Of a stretch of 64,000 nt of DNA, positions 1 through 12,559 are shown piece by piece (positions within the stretch are counted from its first letter, which is position 1; each line of letters begins with the position of its first letter). The notes under the pieces were generated by a model. That model searched no databases, had not been told where the DNA came from, and saw nothing but the letters and a program-made list of their open reading frames with translations. This stretch comes from Spongospora subterranea f. sp. subterranea (Eukaryota; Endomyxa: Phytomyxea; Phytomyxea; Plasmodiophorida). The stretch is taken from assembly GCA_049724395.1 (NCBI GenBank), contig JAUGWO010000290.1, positions 1 through 64,000 on the forward strand. Reading direction: 5' to 3'. The position numbers and the translations under genes are program-made.

Positions 1-194
1 GACGAGCCCGCCCGGGTTGGCCGGTTGCCTCCAGTGGAAGGGAGTGATCGCTGTGGGCGGTTGGAACAAATAGTTTGGCGGATTAATAGGGACAATCAGG
101 GGATCTGCTATTTTGAAGAAAAACGTACCATATATGGAACTGTACCTTTTATGGGCTGTACCTTATATGGAGGTTTCACTATTTGGGTCTGTGT

Positions 195-320
195 CAAACA
201 TTTTACGCTTATCCAGGTACACGATTTCCAACCCCAAGATGAGTCGGTTGTTCCCTATACTGGGTGGGATCTATTGTCGTCCTTTCACTGCCATCATATC
301 TGATGGTAGCCGACTCCAAC
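195..320 (+). repeat. Dispersed repeat, left copy, facing its partner at 18.53-18.66 kb
   Basis: About 125 bases here match, in inverted orientation, the stretch at about 18,530-18,655 (shared landmarks: a run meaning 'TTATCCAGGTACACGATTT' and 'TGATGGTAGCCGACTCCA'). The two copies bound the whole block that holds the three Cys/Trp family genes. The right copy is fused to a Copia reverse-transcriptase fragment, so the repeat may be retroelement-derived. No gene is seen in bases 1-325. Confidence 0.6.
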
Positions 321-325
321 CATTC

Positions 326-780
326 ATTATGTTACAGTCAAGCGTACACGTAATGTTACAGTCAAGCGTACACGTAATCGTCAAGCGTGATGTTACAGTC
401 AAGCGTACACGTAATGTTACAGTCAAGCGTACACGTAATGTTACAGTCAAGCGTACACGTAATGTTACAGTCAAGCATACACGTCATGTTACAGTCAAGC
501 ATACACGTAATTTTACAGTCAAGCATACACGTAATGTTACAGTCAAGCATACACGTAATGTTACAGTCAAGCATACACGTAATGTTACAGTCAAGCATAC
601 ACGTAATGTTACAGTCAAGCGTACACAGTCAAGCGTACACGTAATGTTACAGTCAAGCGTACACAGTCAAGCGTACACGTAATGTTACAGTCAAGCGTAC
701 ACAGTCAAGCGTACACGTAATGTTACAGTCAAGCGTACACAGTCAAGCGTACGCGTAATGTTACAGTCAAGCGTACACGA
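326..780. repeat. 24-bp minisatellite, about 20 units
   Basis: The unit is close to 'GTTACAGTCAAGCGTACACG' plus 'TAAT' and runs almost without interruption, with two main variants (AAGCGTAC and AAGCATAC). Toward the right end a shorter 14-base spacing alternates with the full unit. Open frames on both strands across it are only a consequence of the unit length being divisible by three, so I do not call a protein. Copy C of the surrounding repeat (about 18.5 kb) lacks the array, so it expanded inside copy A only. Confidence 0.95.
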
Positions 781-1078
781 TAATCAGTCGGGTAAAGCCT
801 TTCAACACTTCTTGTGTCTGACACATTAGACTCATCACCCAAATCAATGGACATCAATCGAGGGTGAGTTGCCTATTTTGTCCATAGCGGATGGAGATGT
901 TGAATCCGCCTATGTATCTCGGCCAATGTTGGCCAGACCCCAACGGAATTATACCGAGAACAGTTGATATGAATACAGCAGAATAATCGTAAACACCATA
1001 TGAAACTACTCTTAAGCTCATCAGTTTTATTTGACTTCATTACCATATTTGTTGAGTCATTGAAGGGTCAACCCTTAT

Positions 1079-3312
1079 TTACCCTTGGGATGACCCAAAA
1101 TCATATCGACAGATATCATATTCCATTCTGCCTGTTCCAGGACAGTGATCGAAACTGAACTTGGTGTAGTATACTGAATCTCCCCATCTCCGAACAAATT
1201 CCTCAACACTTCCAGCGCAATGACGATTCAAACAATTGTAGATGGGACGACATTTGGTGATCATAGTGGTTAAACCCGGATGAGGCGATTTCATTGATGC
1301 TGTCTTCGTAATCACGAACTGATCATACTGTTTGTGAATTTCGGAAAGGGCTAGGAGGAGGTCTCGGGTTGATTTATGGCGAAGATTAAGTCTTGATGGA
1401 ACATCAAATCGTCGCTCGATCGATCCGCATTGAAGGTCCTTCAAGCCCTGACATTTCCGACTGCGGAAATCCACATGTGCGAATTGATCGCCCCATTTTC
1501 GAATCCATTCATTTGGTTTTTGGCCACAGTGATGAACAAAGCACCCCCAGATGGGTCTCGGAGACAGGTTATAATATGATCGGTGAAACTTTTGAGCCAT
1601 GGGGCCACTTGATCGATATTTCTCATTGAATTCACAGCACAGTTTAAGTTTTTCTTCTGCAGTTTTTGACATTGAAACCGCCAAAACAAGAGCTTTGAGA
1701 TCCAATAAATCGGAGTCTTTGTCTCTGAAAGCACAAATGTTCATCAGTTTTTCTAGCAAAAGGCGAATGAAAACCTGCTGTCAGGGCTTCTGACGATTTT
1801 TGACCTCTGGTAACCGCAGGTGTTATGATTTAATCTAGAACCGGGGCAGAATTTCGTTCCAAAACTACGGTGGGTGAAACACGTTCCCCATTGTGTCTGG
1901 AACAGGTCCATATCTTTGCCACAACATGTCACAAGACATTGAAGGACGGGGATACAGGTGTTTTTGAGACAAATCATCACCTTATGATTAATACCGCGGA
2001 CAGATCTTCTGCAAGAGACCAGTTTCAAAACAAAATTGGATATTAGGATCAGTTTTTGCAGGGTGCTGGTTGCCTTGGCAATTAGCCTATTGTCAGGAAC
2101 ATCGATCTTGTTTTGTCCGACCTCAACGGTATTCCGCCCAGACTTTCCGAGTAATAACATCAAGTATTCCGTTATGGCCACACGGTCGTGAAACTCGACC
2201 TGTTCTGGATTCGTCTTCTTTCCCTAAATGGACGACATCGTTTGTGATATTAAATCTCAGACGGAGTGGGGAGCCAGCATTCTGACCAGAAAGACACAGA
2301 GGCTATCATAGTCTTTGACTTCATCCAGGTCCCAGTTTAAGAGCGGACAGAGCATCCGCAATCCCACCATGTACTTGTAATTACGAAACTTAACCATTTT
2401 GTGAATCTGCTCTGGGAATCCTTCCTAGTACGCCATCAGCAGTTATTGGTTATCACGATTCTCGTCAATCGCTTACTGGCACGAAATTCTCATGAACGCC
2501 AACAGGGTGGGATTTTGAATTAATCGTATTTGCGATGCGGCCCTCTACGCTTTCACTTGACTGTTGACCATCAACACTGATACGGGATGCATCACGGTTT
2601 GAACTCGTGCTCAGGGTCCAATCCTAAGACGAACTTAACAAACCCAAACACAAATTGGACATGGACTGAACAGCTAAGTTTCTGGAAGAATTGCCACCAA
2701 ACTGGTGGGCGTTTCTGTTATCGGGCACAAGATTCTCGACAAAGTCTTTGGACGGCACAATTTCCGAATCATTTGGAATTCGATTTAGATCGATCAGGCA
2801 ATCGAGGTTCTCGTCCTCTTGGCTCAGTTGTTGAAAATCGATACTGATATGGGAAGCGTCAATTTTCGAACCCGGGCCCGAGTGCCGTTCCTAAAACGCA
2901 TTTAACAAGTCGAATCTTCATGTGAAGATGAACTGAACGACTACAATATCCATCGAAGAACTTTGACCAAACTGGTCGACACGTAATTTGTTATGGGAAA
3001 AATCTGACGCCAACAAGGAATTGTGTTTCAGCAAATTTGACTCCAATGTCGAATGTTCCATTCTTGTGGAGTGTAAACCTGTTTGCAATGGCGACATTGT
3101 GTCCTGCAAGGACCAATAATCTCAGAATTCGGCAGTAATTTGGAGCGACATTCCGCCATCCATACCGAGATAGTCGAGGAGGCGATTGTTGTGGCGGCAT
3201 TGGCCTGATCGGAGCCAAGCGGTTCGTCCCAACAATGACCAGATTCGGTTGTCAAAGATCGAGTCGGTCCGGTCGCCACCAGCAGCAAACCCAACAACTT
3301 GAGGACACTCAT
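1079..3312 (-). CDS. Cys/Trp-module secreted-type protein family, copy A (multi-exon)
   Basis: I do not recognise this gene. The proposed start at 3312 opens a hydrophobic stretch (MSVLKLLGLLLVATG) like a signal peptide. A conserved exon lies near 2690-2830 (contains NRNAHQF), another helical one near 2270-2400 (contains DEVKDYDSL). The 3' part is clear: exon 1775-2181 carries one Cys/Trp module, a 50-nt GT-AG intron lies at 1725-1774, and exon 1079-1724 carries two more. Each module has 37 residues without gaps: P1, C5, C10, W/F17, W21-G22, F/V25, F30, C35, G37. Paired cysteines and the leader suggest a secreted disulfide-rich protein; function is unknown. Copies B and C share the exon order and this intron. 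Middle exon borders are not resolved and small indels separate the copies there, so the 5' part may be decayed. Confidence 0.6.
1725..1774 (-). other. Intron of Cys/Trp family copy A
   Basis: A 50-nt GT-AG intron. Splicing joins the module-1 exon to the exon starting RDKDSDLLDLKAL. The same intron, at the same place and phase, is 51 nt in copy B (9287-9337) and 50 nt in copy C (17558-17607). Without it each copy would hit stops between modules 1 and 2. Confidence 0.75.
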
Positions 3313-3729
3313 TGAAGGAATGGATGGCGCAACAGTAGGGCGGTTCGCCATCCGGCAAGGATGAGTTCAGAGTCAATGATGAGACGAACGGTTCTATGTG
3401 TCATACACCAGTGCTCAGATACCCGATTATCCTCTACAACCTATTCAGCTTTCCTACTGTGATTTATTTCTGCATTTGATAGGTCCGTTGTTCAACTACA
3501 TTCTCCATAACGTTTTGACTGCTTATCGAATCCAATGTCTTAGGAAAGATTGACATTCGACCTGCCATGTTCGGTCCCAATTGCATCACCCCAATAATGT
3601 TGAGGCAATTTAGCGTGAAATCTGATACATTCCGCTGCCTCCACAATTGTTCAAATTGGACGCTCGGCAAATCCCTGCTGTTCGTGATCATAGGGAACGC
3701 ATGTCTGATGAATAATCTCGAATCCGCTA

Positions 3730-5800
3730 AGATATTCTTTCATGTCTAGAGACATGTATTCACCGCAGTTGTCTGTTTGAAGGCATATCAAATGTTCGAT
3801 TGACGATCCACTGAATCGCGTCGATTAGCGGACAAAAAACTTTGTTGCTTTCAAGACGTTTGGATTTCTTGTCCAGCATTTAAACCCAGATGAATCTTGA
3901 GACTTCGTCAATAAACAGACAAAAATACTTGGACTTTGAGCTTACAGCAGTCACCGGAAATGGGCCGCAGACGTCTGAATATACTCTTTGCAGAACTTTA
4001 GTGGCCATACACCTTTGATCGCGCTTTGGTAATCGCCCTCGGGACATTTTTCTTAAAGCGCATCCGTGACAAACTCTTTCAGGGATGTTCGAATTGGTGA
4101 CATTACTCATTCCTTTCTTGATGAGGCTTTTCAAGATGACATCAATCATGCCTTTCTTGATGAGGCTTTTCAAGGTGACATCAATCATTCCTTTCTTGAT
4201 GAGGCTTTTCAAGGTGACATCAATCATTCCTTTCTTGATGAGGCTTTTCAAGGTGACATCAATCATTCCTTTCTTGATGAGGCTTTTCAAGGTGACATCA
4301 ATCATTCCTTTCTTGATGAGGCTTTTCAAGGTGACATCAATCATTCCTTTCTTGATGAGGCTTTTCAAGGTGACATCAATCATTCCTTTCTTGATGAGGC
4401 TTTTCAAGGTGACATCAATCATTCCTTTCTTGATGAGGCTTTTCAATGCTTGATAATTCCCGTGCTTAAAGCCGCTCATACCATCTAACAATGCCTATTC
4501 GGCTGAGCAGACGGCAAAAAGCGCCTGAATATTAACGTCTTGGAGTTGATCAAGGTTGTTCGATTTTTGGTTAGAGCATAACGGCTTGCCTTAGGTCCAT
4601 CTTCCACCGAGGAAAATATATGAAACCTGTCACCATTCAACCAAAATTCAGGCCTCTCTCTGTGCTGACGCCAATAGATAACAAATTTATTGCTCATGCT
4701 TGGTACTAGAAGAGTGTCTTTAGTGTAGCATTTACACCTTCGAGTTTGATATAACCGGTTCCGATTGACGTTCCATTAACAAACCGCTCATCAGCTAACT
4801 GAATACATAGGGAACTATCTCATCGTAATCCCGTCATCATGTCCTCATGATTACAGATATGGTGGTTGCAATCTGAGTCTATCACCCACGTTCTACTCTG
4901 GTTTTCTATCGAGGAAGATTGAAAAGCGGAATAAGCAGAAACCTGACTTGGTGAGTGTTTTTCATGAGATCTCAATTCCGGATTTAGGATAAAACATGTT
5001 CTTTTTCAACACTTGTTTCTTGGGATATTGCAGAAACGTCAGAAACCTTGTTGATTGACCGCCGCGGCCGTCGCAGATACAGACGGTCCTCCCTTATCCC
5101 GGACAGCGTGTCGACGCTCATCGCTGTGGAGCTTCGGTAGACCATTCAGACTGGTAAACGATTCCGATTGATGGTGTCGACTAATGTTTGATACTCATTA
5201 GAAACACCCATCAACATGATCAAACCAAGCAGATTGTCGTTGATGGTGATAAAGTCCGATGCAACTCTCGAAACATTATTAGCTGCGTTTTGAATCTTAG
5301 CGATGTACTTCGACACGGTTAAGGAACCCTACTTGATAGCAAAAACTTCTTGTTTAGCGGTCAACCCCCCAATTGTGGAGTTGTCGCTAAAACCTTTCCT
5401 CTAAAATTGCCCATGCATTCCTTGTATTCGTGGAATTTTCTACGATGGGGGCAATGCGTTCACCCATATAAGCATTTTTTCGTCTAGATCGGCGGCGACA
5501 CGAGCACCACCGTCAATGACGTGACCAACGCCGATGGCCTTCAATCCTAGACGAAACTTTCGGGACCATATTGCGTAGTTGTCATTGGTTAGCGTCGGAA
5601 CAATGTCCTGTAACTTCCCTAACCTACATCTTTAATTGCCATAGCAGCGCGTTCGACTGTTAATCTATTAGAATACTCCTATCAACTTTGCTGCCATGAC
5701 GGAAGAGGGGAACAGTAGAGCGATAACTGCTGGGACGTGACATTGTTCCGTCGCCAATCGATGACGAATACGCAGTTGTAACACATGTGTCAACGTATTG
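3730..5800 (-). mobile_element. Copia (Ty1) retrotransposon fossil, gag to integrase start
   Basis: Minus-strand fragments read as the Copia gag region (about 5.0-5.8 kb), a GAG-pre-integrase zinc-binding stretch (VCHGCALRKM) and the start of the integrase core (YSDVCGP, FIDEVSRFIWV). The reverse transcriptase half is not attached. The element is broken at many places and looks old, except for a young 39-bp tandem array inside it. It abuts the 5' flank of Cys/Trp copy A. Confidence 0.75.
4107..4452. repeat. 39-bp tandem array, nine units, in frame
   Basis: Nine near-identical 39-bp units lie inside the Copia fossil just upstream (in protein sense) of its zinc-binding motif. Each unit reads LKSLIKKGMIDVT on the minus strand. 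The units differ at only one to three bases, so the array is far younger than the element. The parent element would be expected to have one unit. Confidence 0.95.
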
Positions 5801-6178
5801 ACCCTATGTTATAGTCTACGACAAGCTACAGTGCGGTTAGTCGAGAGTCTCTAGACGCAGCACATCCGCAGTGCTGCCACGGGCAGTGAAATTGGACCCC
5901 AACATTGTTAGAGCAAAACTTGAAAAAATCCAATTTCTCGAGCTATCGCGCTTTGAATAAATTATTACCCAGATTTTTGAAAACGAGATTTAGTTAGCTG
6001 CGGAGTGAGCCTGATGGGTGAGCTTGTTAGCCCGTGCGGGATCTGCTGCCGAGGCATACCGCTCCGCTAGGGACCCGAAGAGCTCTTCGTTTGTCGAAGC
6101 GTCCATCCAAAAACCAAGTGTAGGCACTGTAAAAATTGCAATTGGTGGATTTTGGGTTTTCCATTCCGGAACCCAGAA

Positions 6179-6468
6179 CTACCGTCTTCCCCCGAATAGT
6201 TCGCCTAGGCTCTTTATTCGAATAGTGGCGTTGTATTATGGGTCTACGCGTCCAACTTTGACCGCACATCTTCCAAATTGAAGGACTGGAATACAACTCC
6301 TAGGCGCTGTATTCGAGTCTTTACGCGTTGACAACGAACCCGAATATTGCGCCTAGGCGTTCTCTATTTGAATACAACGCCACTAATCACACACAACTTC
6401 CCAACTGTGCGGATTTTGAGTAAACTCGAATTGAACTTCTAGGCGCATTATTAGGGGGAAGACGGTAG
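6179..6468. mobile_element. 290-bp MITE with 15-bp perfect terminal inverted repeats
   Basis: The left end CTACCGTCTTCCCCC (6179-6193) is repeated exactly inverted at 6454-6468. Inside, several copies of a CGCCTAGGCG-like palindrome and of 'AATACAACGCCAC' occur in both orientations. No coding capacity. It stands just before the MULE fragment, so it could be the end of, or a satellite of, that MULE. A clear target duplication is not visible. Confidence 0.7.
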
Positions 6469-6471
6469 AAA

Positions 6472-8437
6472 TGGGTGACAGCGAACAGCTGAGAATAATT
6501 CTGTGCAGGTTTGCCCTTTCGCTATCAAGGCAACCGGTACAAGCAGAACTGGAAGCTGCGTCTCGAAATGATACCTCATTGTTTAGCAACAATCTGCACG
6601 CAGAGATGGCAGGCGTTGCTCAAAAGATTGGTCAAGGAGATGACTCTGGACTCGGATCTTAGAGCGCTGATTTGAGGAGGTTCCAGGAGAATATTATTTT
6701 TTGAGCCAAGTTCCAACGCTGTAGAGCAGGTTCCAGACAAGAAGTCTTTTTCTGAGATTGCTTCCAACGTCGTGGACATGTGCTGGACATCGAACATTCC
6801 AGACAACTGCTCTGCGATTGACATTACATTTGGTTGGGCAATGGTTGTTCACAATCAGTATCGAACAAAGTCGGGCAAAAGAACTATCAAGAAGAGTTGC
6901 TCGGGGTTTATGTTTGTCCAATTGAGAGTTGTGTCCTCGTTTAGCGGCTCAGACTCCCGCAAAGGAACAAATTCAAAGGCTGTGACCCGAGTCCCTCCCA
7001 GGGACTATGCGTTGTTCACCAACTTGATCTCGTGGATCTTAAGTGTCATGCAACGCTTGCCGCTGATCATCACGAACACAAAATCTCGTTCACACAACGG
7101 GAATCATAACCACCCTGGGCCGCATCCTATCCGTCTAACACCATCCGCCCACGCATCGCTGAAACAGATTGTCGAGATCGCTCCTAAGCTTAAGTCGAAG
7201 TCGTTGTTGATAAGCACCGCTACGAGTCCATCTGTGGGAACTGTGCACAAGGCGTTGAACAACCTTGATCGCACAGCTTATCATCGCAAAAAAATACTTT
7301 CAAGAGGAACAACGCCAACTAACGGAAAGCTGGCCACGTATGAAGCAAAAGTCGGTGAAAATATATTCGTGAGCTTGATTGCGGACACATGTGCATCCAA
7401 TCTTATTTATGAGGGAACTCTTAGTTGATGATGTAAATCCAATGGAAACGGACTGCATTAAAGGGTTTTTGCGGAATGCCCAAATTGGTCGCTGACGGTG
7501 ACATCTTCTTTCAACGACATTATTGACCGCATCATTCCCTTCCTTGTGACCATCGTTTTTGACAGGATTGCACAACACTATCAATGTCATTTTGACAATT
7601 TCCTCAAGCCGTTCCAGTTTTTATCGGTCGAAGATATTTCCTCGCGATTTCCGGGGATGACAGGCGACTTTAGCGCTGCTGAACGTACAGCCTTTGAGCA
7701 GAGCGTTTATGCAAACGTTCCTTCCGCGACTGAAAGCAGTATCGTCCTCGAAAGGCATTACAGACTCTGTTAAATCCATTTTATGTGCTCGATATCAAGG
7801 ATTTCTGGAAATCACGGTGTGGTAGCTCCGGATCTGGAACAAGAATTCAAACAACTGGCAAGATCGTTGCTGATCAATCGGCCACAATCTCCAGTCGATA
7901 ATCGAAAACTTGAAACGGTCTTTCCCGAAAGCAGAGCGATATTTAAAGTGACATTGTCATCCGCTTCGCGGTAAGCGTGGTCAATCTTTTCATCCTTTGG
8001 CAACTCAACAACCTTACAGCGAAACACATTTTCCGACGATGTCCGATTTAGATTTGTCTGCAATGCGCCCAAACACCAACGCCCAAGAATCACTGGCTGG
8101 TGACCTGAAAAGGAACGCAGAGACGAAGCATTTAACCATTATGGGGGCGGTTGATCATATTTATCGACATGTTTCGAACGTCGAAATTGATTTCGGGCTG
8201 GCTAAGGCCGGCCATTCTCTAAGGTACGCCCGTTCTCAACTATCACCAAAACAGTCATATTCGAATGATGGCAGTCTACTTGGCAAAAGAAACTGCCAGG
8301 CGCCATTGGTCGACTACGCGAAGCAAAAAAAAGATTTTAAATTGAGAAACAAAATTGATATCCAGTCTTTTAACATCTGGTCTCTCAAAACACTGACGTT
8401 GATGTCACAAACACGTGCGCTCTTGACACGTTTTTGA
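6472..8437 (+). mobile_element. MULE (Mutator-like) DNA transposon relic
   Basis: Successive plus-strand pieces resemble Mutator-like transposases. The ORF 6772-7428 has a FAR1/WRKY-GCM-like N-terminus ending in a His pair (GNHNHPGP), then a helical linker. ORF 7498-7773 carries a stretch (GDFSAAERTAFEQSV) that recurs in the MULE relic at 38.6-39.2 kb (CDFSDAERAGFDRAL). ORF 7997-8437 has an NTNAQESLAGDLKR motif like the conserved C-terminal region of MULEs. Stops and frame changes separate the pieces, so it is dead. No long terminal repeats were identified; the 290-bp MITE at 6179-6468 lies at its left side. Confidence 0.6.
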
Positions 8438-8459
8438 TGATTTTCATTTTGCAAGAAAG

Positions 8460-11345
8460 TTTCGACTCATCACTATTGTATCTCGGCCAATGCTGGCCAG
8501 ACCCCAACGGAATTATACCGAGAGCAGTTGATATGAATACAGCAGAACAATCGTATAAACCTTGTGAAACTAGTCTCAAGATCATCAGTTTTATTGACTT
8601 CATCTACATTATTTGTTGACTCATTGGATGGTCAACCCTTATAACCTTGAGATGACCGAAAATCATATTGACAGATATCATATTTCATTCTGCCTGTTCC
8701 GGGACAGCAATTGCGACTGAACGTGGTGTAGTATACCAATACTCCCCATCTCCGAACAAATTCCTCAACACTCCCAGCGCAATGACGATGTAAACAATGG
8801 TAAATAGGACGGCACCGGTTGATCAAATTGGTTAAACCCGGATGAGACGATCTCTGTGATGTTGTCTTCGCAATCATGAACTGATCATACTGTTTGAAAA
8901 TTTCGGAAAGGGCTAGGAGGAGGTCTCGGGTTGATCTTCCGCGAAGACTAAGTCTTGCTGGAATATCGAATGGTCGGTCGATCGATCCGCATGGAAGGTC
9001 CTTCAAGCCCTGACATCTCCGCATTCTGAATTCCCCATGTGCGAATCGTAGGCCCCATTTTCGAATCCATTCATTCGTATTTTGGCCACAGTGATGAACA
9101 AAGCACCCCCAGATGGGTTTTGAAGACTTGGTATAATATGATTGGTGAAACGTTTGAGCCATGGGGCCACTTGATCGGAATAACTCGTTGAATTCACAAA
9201 ACAGTTTGAGTTTTTCTTCTGCGGTTTCTGACTTTGAAACAGCCAGAACAAGAGCATTGAGATCCAAAAGACCGGAGTCTTTGTCTCTGATGGCACATAT
9301 GTTAATCAGTATTTCTCACAAAAGGCAAAATGAAAACCTGTTGTCAGGGTTTCTGACGATTTTCGTCATCTGAGAACCGCCTCTGTTACGATATAATCCA
9401 GGACCGGGGCAGCATATGGCTCCAAAGTTACGGTGGTTGAAACACGTTCCCCAACGTGTCTGGAAGAGGTCCATGTCTTTGCCACAACATGTCACAAGAC
9501 ATTGAAGGACGGGGATACAGGTTGTCTTGAAACAAAAAATCACCTGACGGCTATTACTGCTGAGAGATCTTCTGCAAGAGACCACTTTCAAAACAAAATT
9601 CGAAATTAGGATCAGTTTTTGCAGGGTGCTGGTTGCCTTGGCAATTAGCCTATTGTCAGGAACATCGATGTTGTTTTGTCCGACCTCAACCTTATCCCGC
9701 CGACTTTCCGTCCAACAGTAGTTTCATGATGTGCTCCGTAATGGCGACACTGTTGTGAAACTCGACCTGTTCTGGATTCGTCTCCTTTCCCTAAGCAGAC
9801 GATACCGTTTGTGATCATCAAACCCAGACAGAGCGGGGAACCAGAGTTCTGACCAGAAACACACAGAGGCTATCATAGTCTTTGACCTCATCCAGGTCCC
9901 AGTTTAGGCGCCGACAGAGCATTTTCAATCCCACCAGGTACTTGGAAGTACGAAACGAATCATTTTGTGAGTCCGCTCCGGAAATGCATCCTAGTACACC
10001 CTAATCAGATATTGGTGATCACGATTCTCGGCAATCGCTTACTGGCACGAAATTTTCACAAACGTCAACAGGCTGGTTTTTTGAATTAATCGTATTTTCG
10101 ATATGGGAATTGAAAGTTTTTCCCTCAATGCTTTCTATTGACTGGTGACCATCAATACTGATACGGGATTCATCACGGTTTGAACTCGTGCTCGGGGTCC
10201 AATCCTAACACGAACTCACAAAGCGAATCTCAATGTGGACATCCACTGAACGGCTAAGTTTCTTAAAGAACTGTCACCAAACTGGTGTGCGTTTCTGTTA
10301 TCGGGCACGAGATTTTCGGGAAAGTCTTTTGACGGCCACATTTCCGAATCAATCGGAACTCGATTTAGATCGATAAGGAAATCGAGGTTCTCGCCCTCTT
10401 GGCTCAACTGGTGAGAATCGATACTGATATGGGACGCGTCAATTTTCGAACCCGGACCCGAGTGCCATTCCTGAAAACGCATTTAACAGGCCGAATCTCT
10501 ATATGAAGACGGCACTGAACGACCACAATCATCGAAGAACTTTCACCAAACTGGTCGACACGATTGTTATTGGAACAATCAAACGCCAACAAGGAATGAC
10601 TTTGCGGCAAATTTGAATTTAATTTCGAATATTCCAATCTTGGATTGTTTGAACCTGGGGTATTGTGAATGCGCATTGCCAACTCCAGCGATGGCGACAT
10701 TGTGTCCTGCAAGGACCAATGCTCTCAGGATTTGGCAATTCTTTGGCGCGATATTGCGCCATTCATACCGAGAATGTCGAGGAGGCGATTGTTGTGGCGG
10801 CATTGGCCTGACCGGAGCCAGGAGGTTGACCCCGACCATGACCAAGTTCGGTTGTCACAGATCGAGTCGGTCTGGTCGCCACCACCAGCATTATCAACAA
10901 CTTGAGGACACGCATTGGAGGAATGGGATGGCGCTACAGGGTATCGCGGTTCGCCATCGGGCAAGGATGAGTTCAGTGTCAAGGATGATAACGGGAACAT
11001 ATCTATGTGTTATACACCAGGGGAAAGATTACCCGATTATCCTCTCCCCCTATTTAACTTTTCCTGTTGTGATTTAGTTCTGTATTTGATATGTCCGTTG
11101 TTCTACTACACGCTGCATCACGTTTGGCTGATTATAGAAGCCAATAACGTAGGAAAGAGGGACACTCGACCTGCCATGTTTGGTTCAATCTGTTTATGAG
11201 AGCAAGTAATGGCGGATACAGTGGTTATATCGAATCATCTTGTTTCGTTTAAAGAACGCCCTTCAATATTGGTGCTGGGAAGAGTTCCGATGGTGATTGA
11301 CGCGGTTAATCCGATTTTGTTCGCCTACAGAAGAATCGCTTCTAA
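8460..11345. repeat. Left arm of large inverted duplication
   Basis: This segment, holding copy B and its 5' flank out to about 11,345 (shared landmark TTGACGCGGTTAATCC), matches inverted 15,600-18,440, which holds copy C. The arms are about 2.85 kb each and are separated by 4.2 kb of retroelement fossils. Copy A (about 840-3,560) is a third, shorter direct copy of the arm. Confidence 0.85.
8632..10915 (-). CDS. Cys/Trp-module secreted-type protein family, copy B (probably decayed 5')
   Basis: Second copy of the family, same strand as copy A. The proposed start at 10915 opens a leader (MRVLKLLIMLVVATRPT). The exon at about 10,216-10,400 is open and keeps the NRNAHQF block. The last exon (8632-9286) is intact with two modules (WGCFVHHCGQ and YHCLHRHCAG), and the module-1 exon lies at about 9338-9591, joined by a 51-nt GT-AG intron. 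Compared with A and C, single-base indels interrupt the reading near 9.6-9.8 kb, so this copy may be a pseudogene or may splice differently. Modules keep all cysteines and both Trp-Gly positions. Function unknown. Confidence 0.5.
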
Positions 11346-11479
11346 AAACCCCACGGTTGCTCTTACGTTGGAGGAAACGATTGCCGACAGGTTCGTCGTC
11401 GGCCACGATATCCATTGGAGTTAGGAGAATGACGTGATGATGGGTTCCACCAATTGTTGCCGACGGTTTCGTGACTTCC

Positions 11480-12555
11480 GTCCGCATCACTAATTCCGAG
11501 TTCTAGAACAATTCTAGATGACAGTATAAAAACTGGTGCTCTATGAAACTGTTGCCCTCCTTGGTCACATAGCGATGCCGCGTCTACAAAGCGCCAACGA
11601 ACGCCGCCTCCACACGACGTCCGCAGGGAGTTGTCGAGAGGTAATCAACCTTATGCTTCTGTTTATTCTTCTGCACCTTCTTCTCATCCAGTATCTGAGC
11701 AACCTTCTCCTTACTCAGGCTATCTGGGCAAGCATAGACTGGATGTCCAGCTTTTCCACAGTTGAAACCAATCAAACCCTTTCCCTTCTTCGGGTTGATT
11801 TGTGGACGATTGCTATGCGGAGCTCGCGCTTCTCGCGGCTCCAAACGGTTCCGAGTATCCGCCTCATGCTTCTTAGGGTTCGGCTTTGATCGTTGCTTCT
11901 TAGAGGGGCGCTCCTCCGAGTCCTCCCACTCATGGTGACTTTTTCTTTTAGCAATGCTAAAAGTTGGTCAGGACTTCTCTTCAAACCCGCCTTCTCCGTG
12001 CTCATTTCTTCATTTTCTCCCTCTATTTGAATGGTCGCATCGCTTCCAGACGAAACTTGACTTCTAATTTCTGGCCTTCCTTGCCTTCAAAATCGTTCCC
12101 CATCCGTGTTTTAGCACGATCTCCATAAAGTCCCCAGTTGATGACATTACTCTTCCTAATGGTGTTCCTCCTGTCTTCATGGCCAGTTTCTTCATTTCTT
12201 TGGACATGTCGGCTCCGTTCATGTCCTTCTCCAACTGGTCCTTCAGCCAGTCGTATAGGTCCTTGTCTGTGAGTACGTCTTCACGAGCCTTCAGCTCGTA
12301 TCTACAGATGGCTTTCAACAAGCTCGGCTTGATCATCGACTTCAACGGACGGGGTCCCATGTCATCGGCACCGGCTTCTCTAAATATTCCCACATAAACC
12401 TTATACTTTGCCATGAAATTCAGGATCTCCTTTCGATCAAATCCTTCTAGAGTTGGCCCATTATTTAAATCAAAGGTTACCGTTGGCACTTTCTTGGGGG
12501 CTTCGTCTCTCCCCGATGTGTTCTCGGACACAGGTTCTTCTGCTTGCATGATGAC
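11480..12555 (-). mobile_element. LTR retroelement gag fossil with zinc knuckle
   Basis: A minus-strand gag-like ORF (12064-12549; begins MQAEEPVSENTSG) is followed by a CCHC-type zinc knuckle (FNCGKAGHPVYAC) near 11,700-11,850. It interrupts the 3' part of the Ty3 polymerase region that starts at 12.56 kb, so it inserted into that element or recombined with it. Broken; only gag remains. Family likely Ty3-like by gag type, not certain. Confidence 0.6.
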
Positions 12556-12559
12556 GGAT

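Noticed and set aside
113-682. 189-residue ORF with repeated NVTVKRTR-type peptide
   Set aside because: It is the 24-bp minisatellite read in one frame; several frames on both strands stay open for the same reason, and there is no start region or family match.
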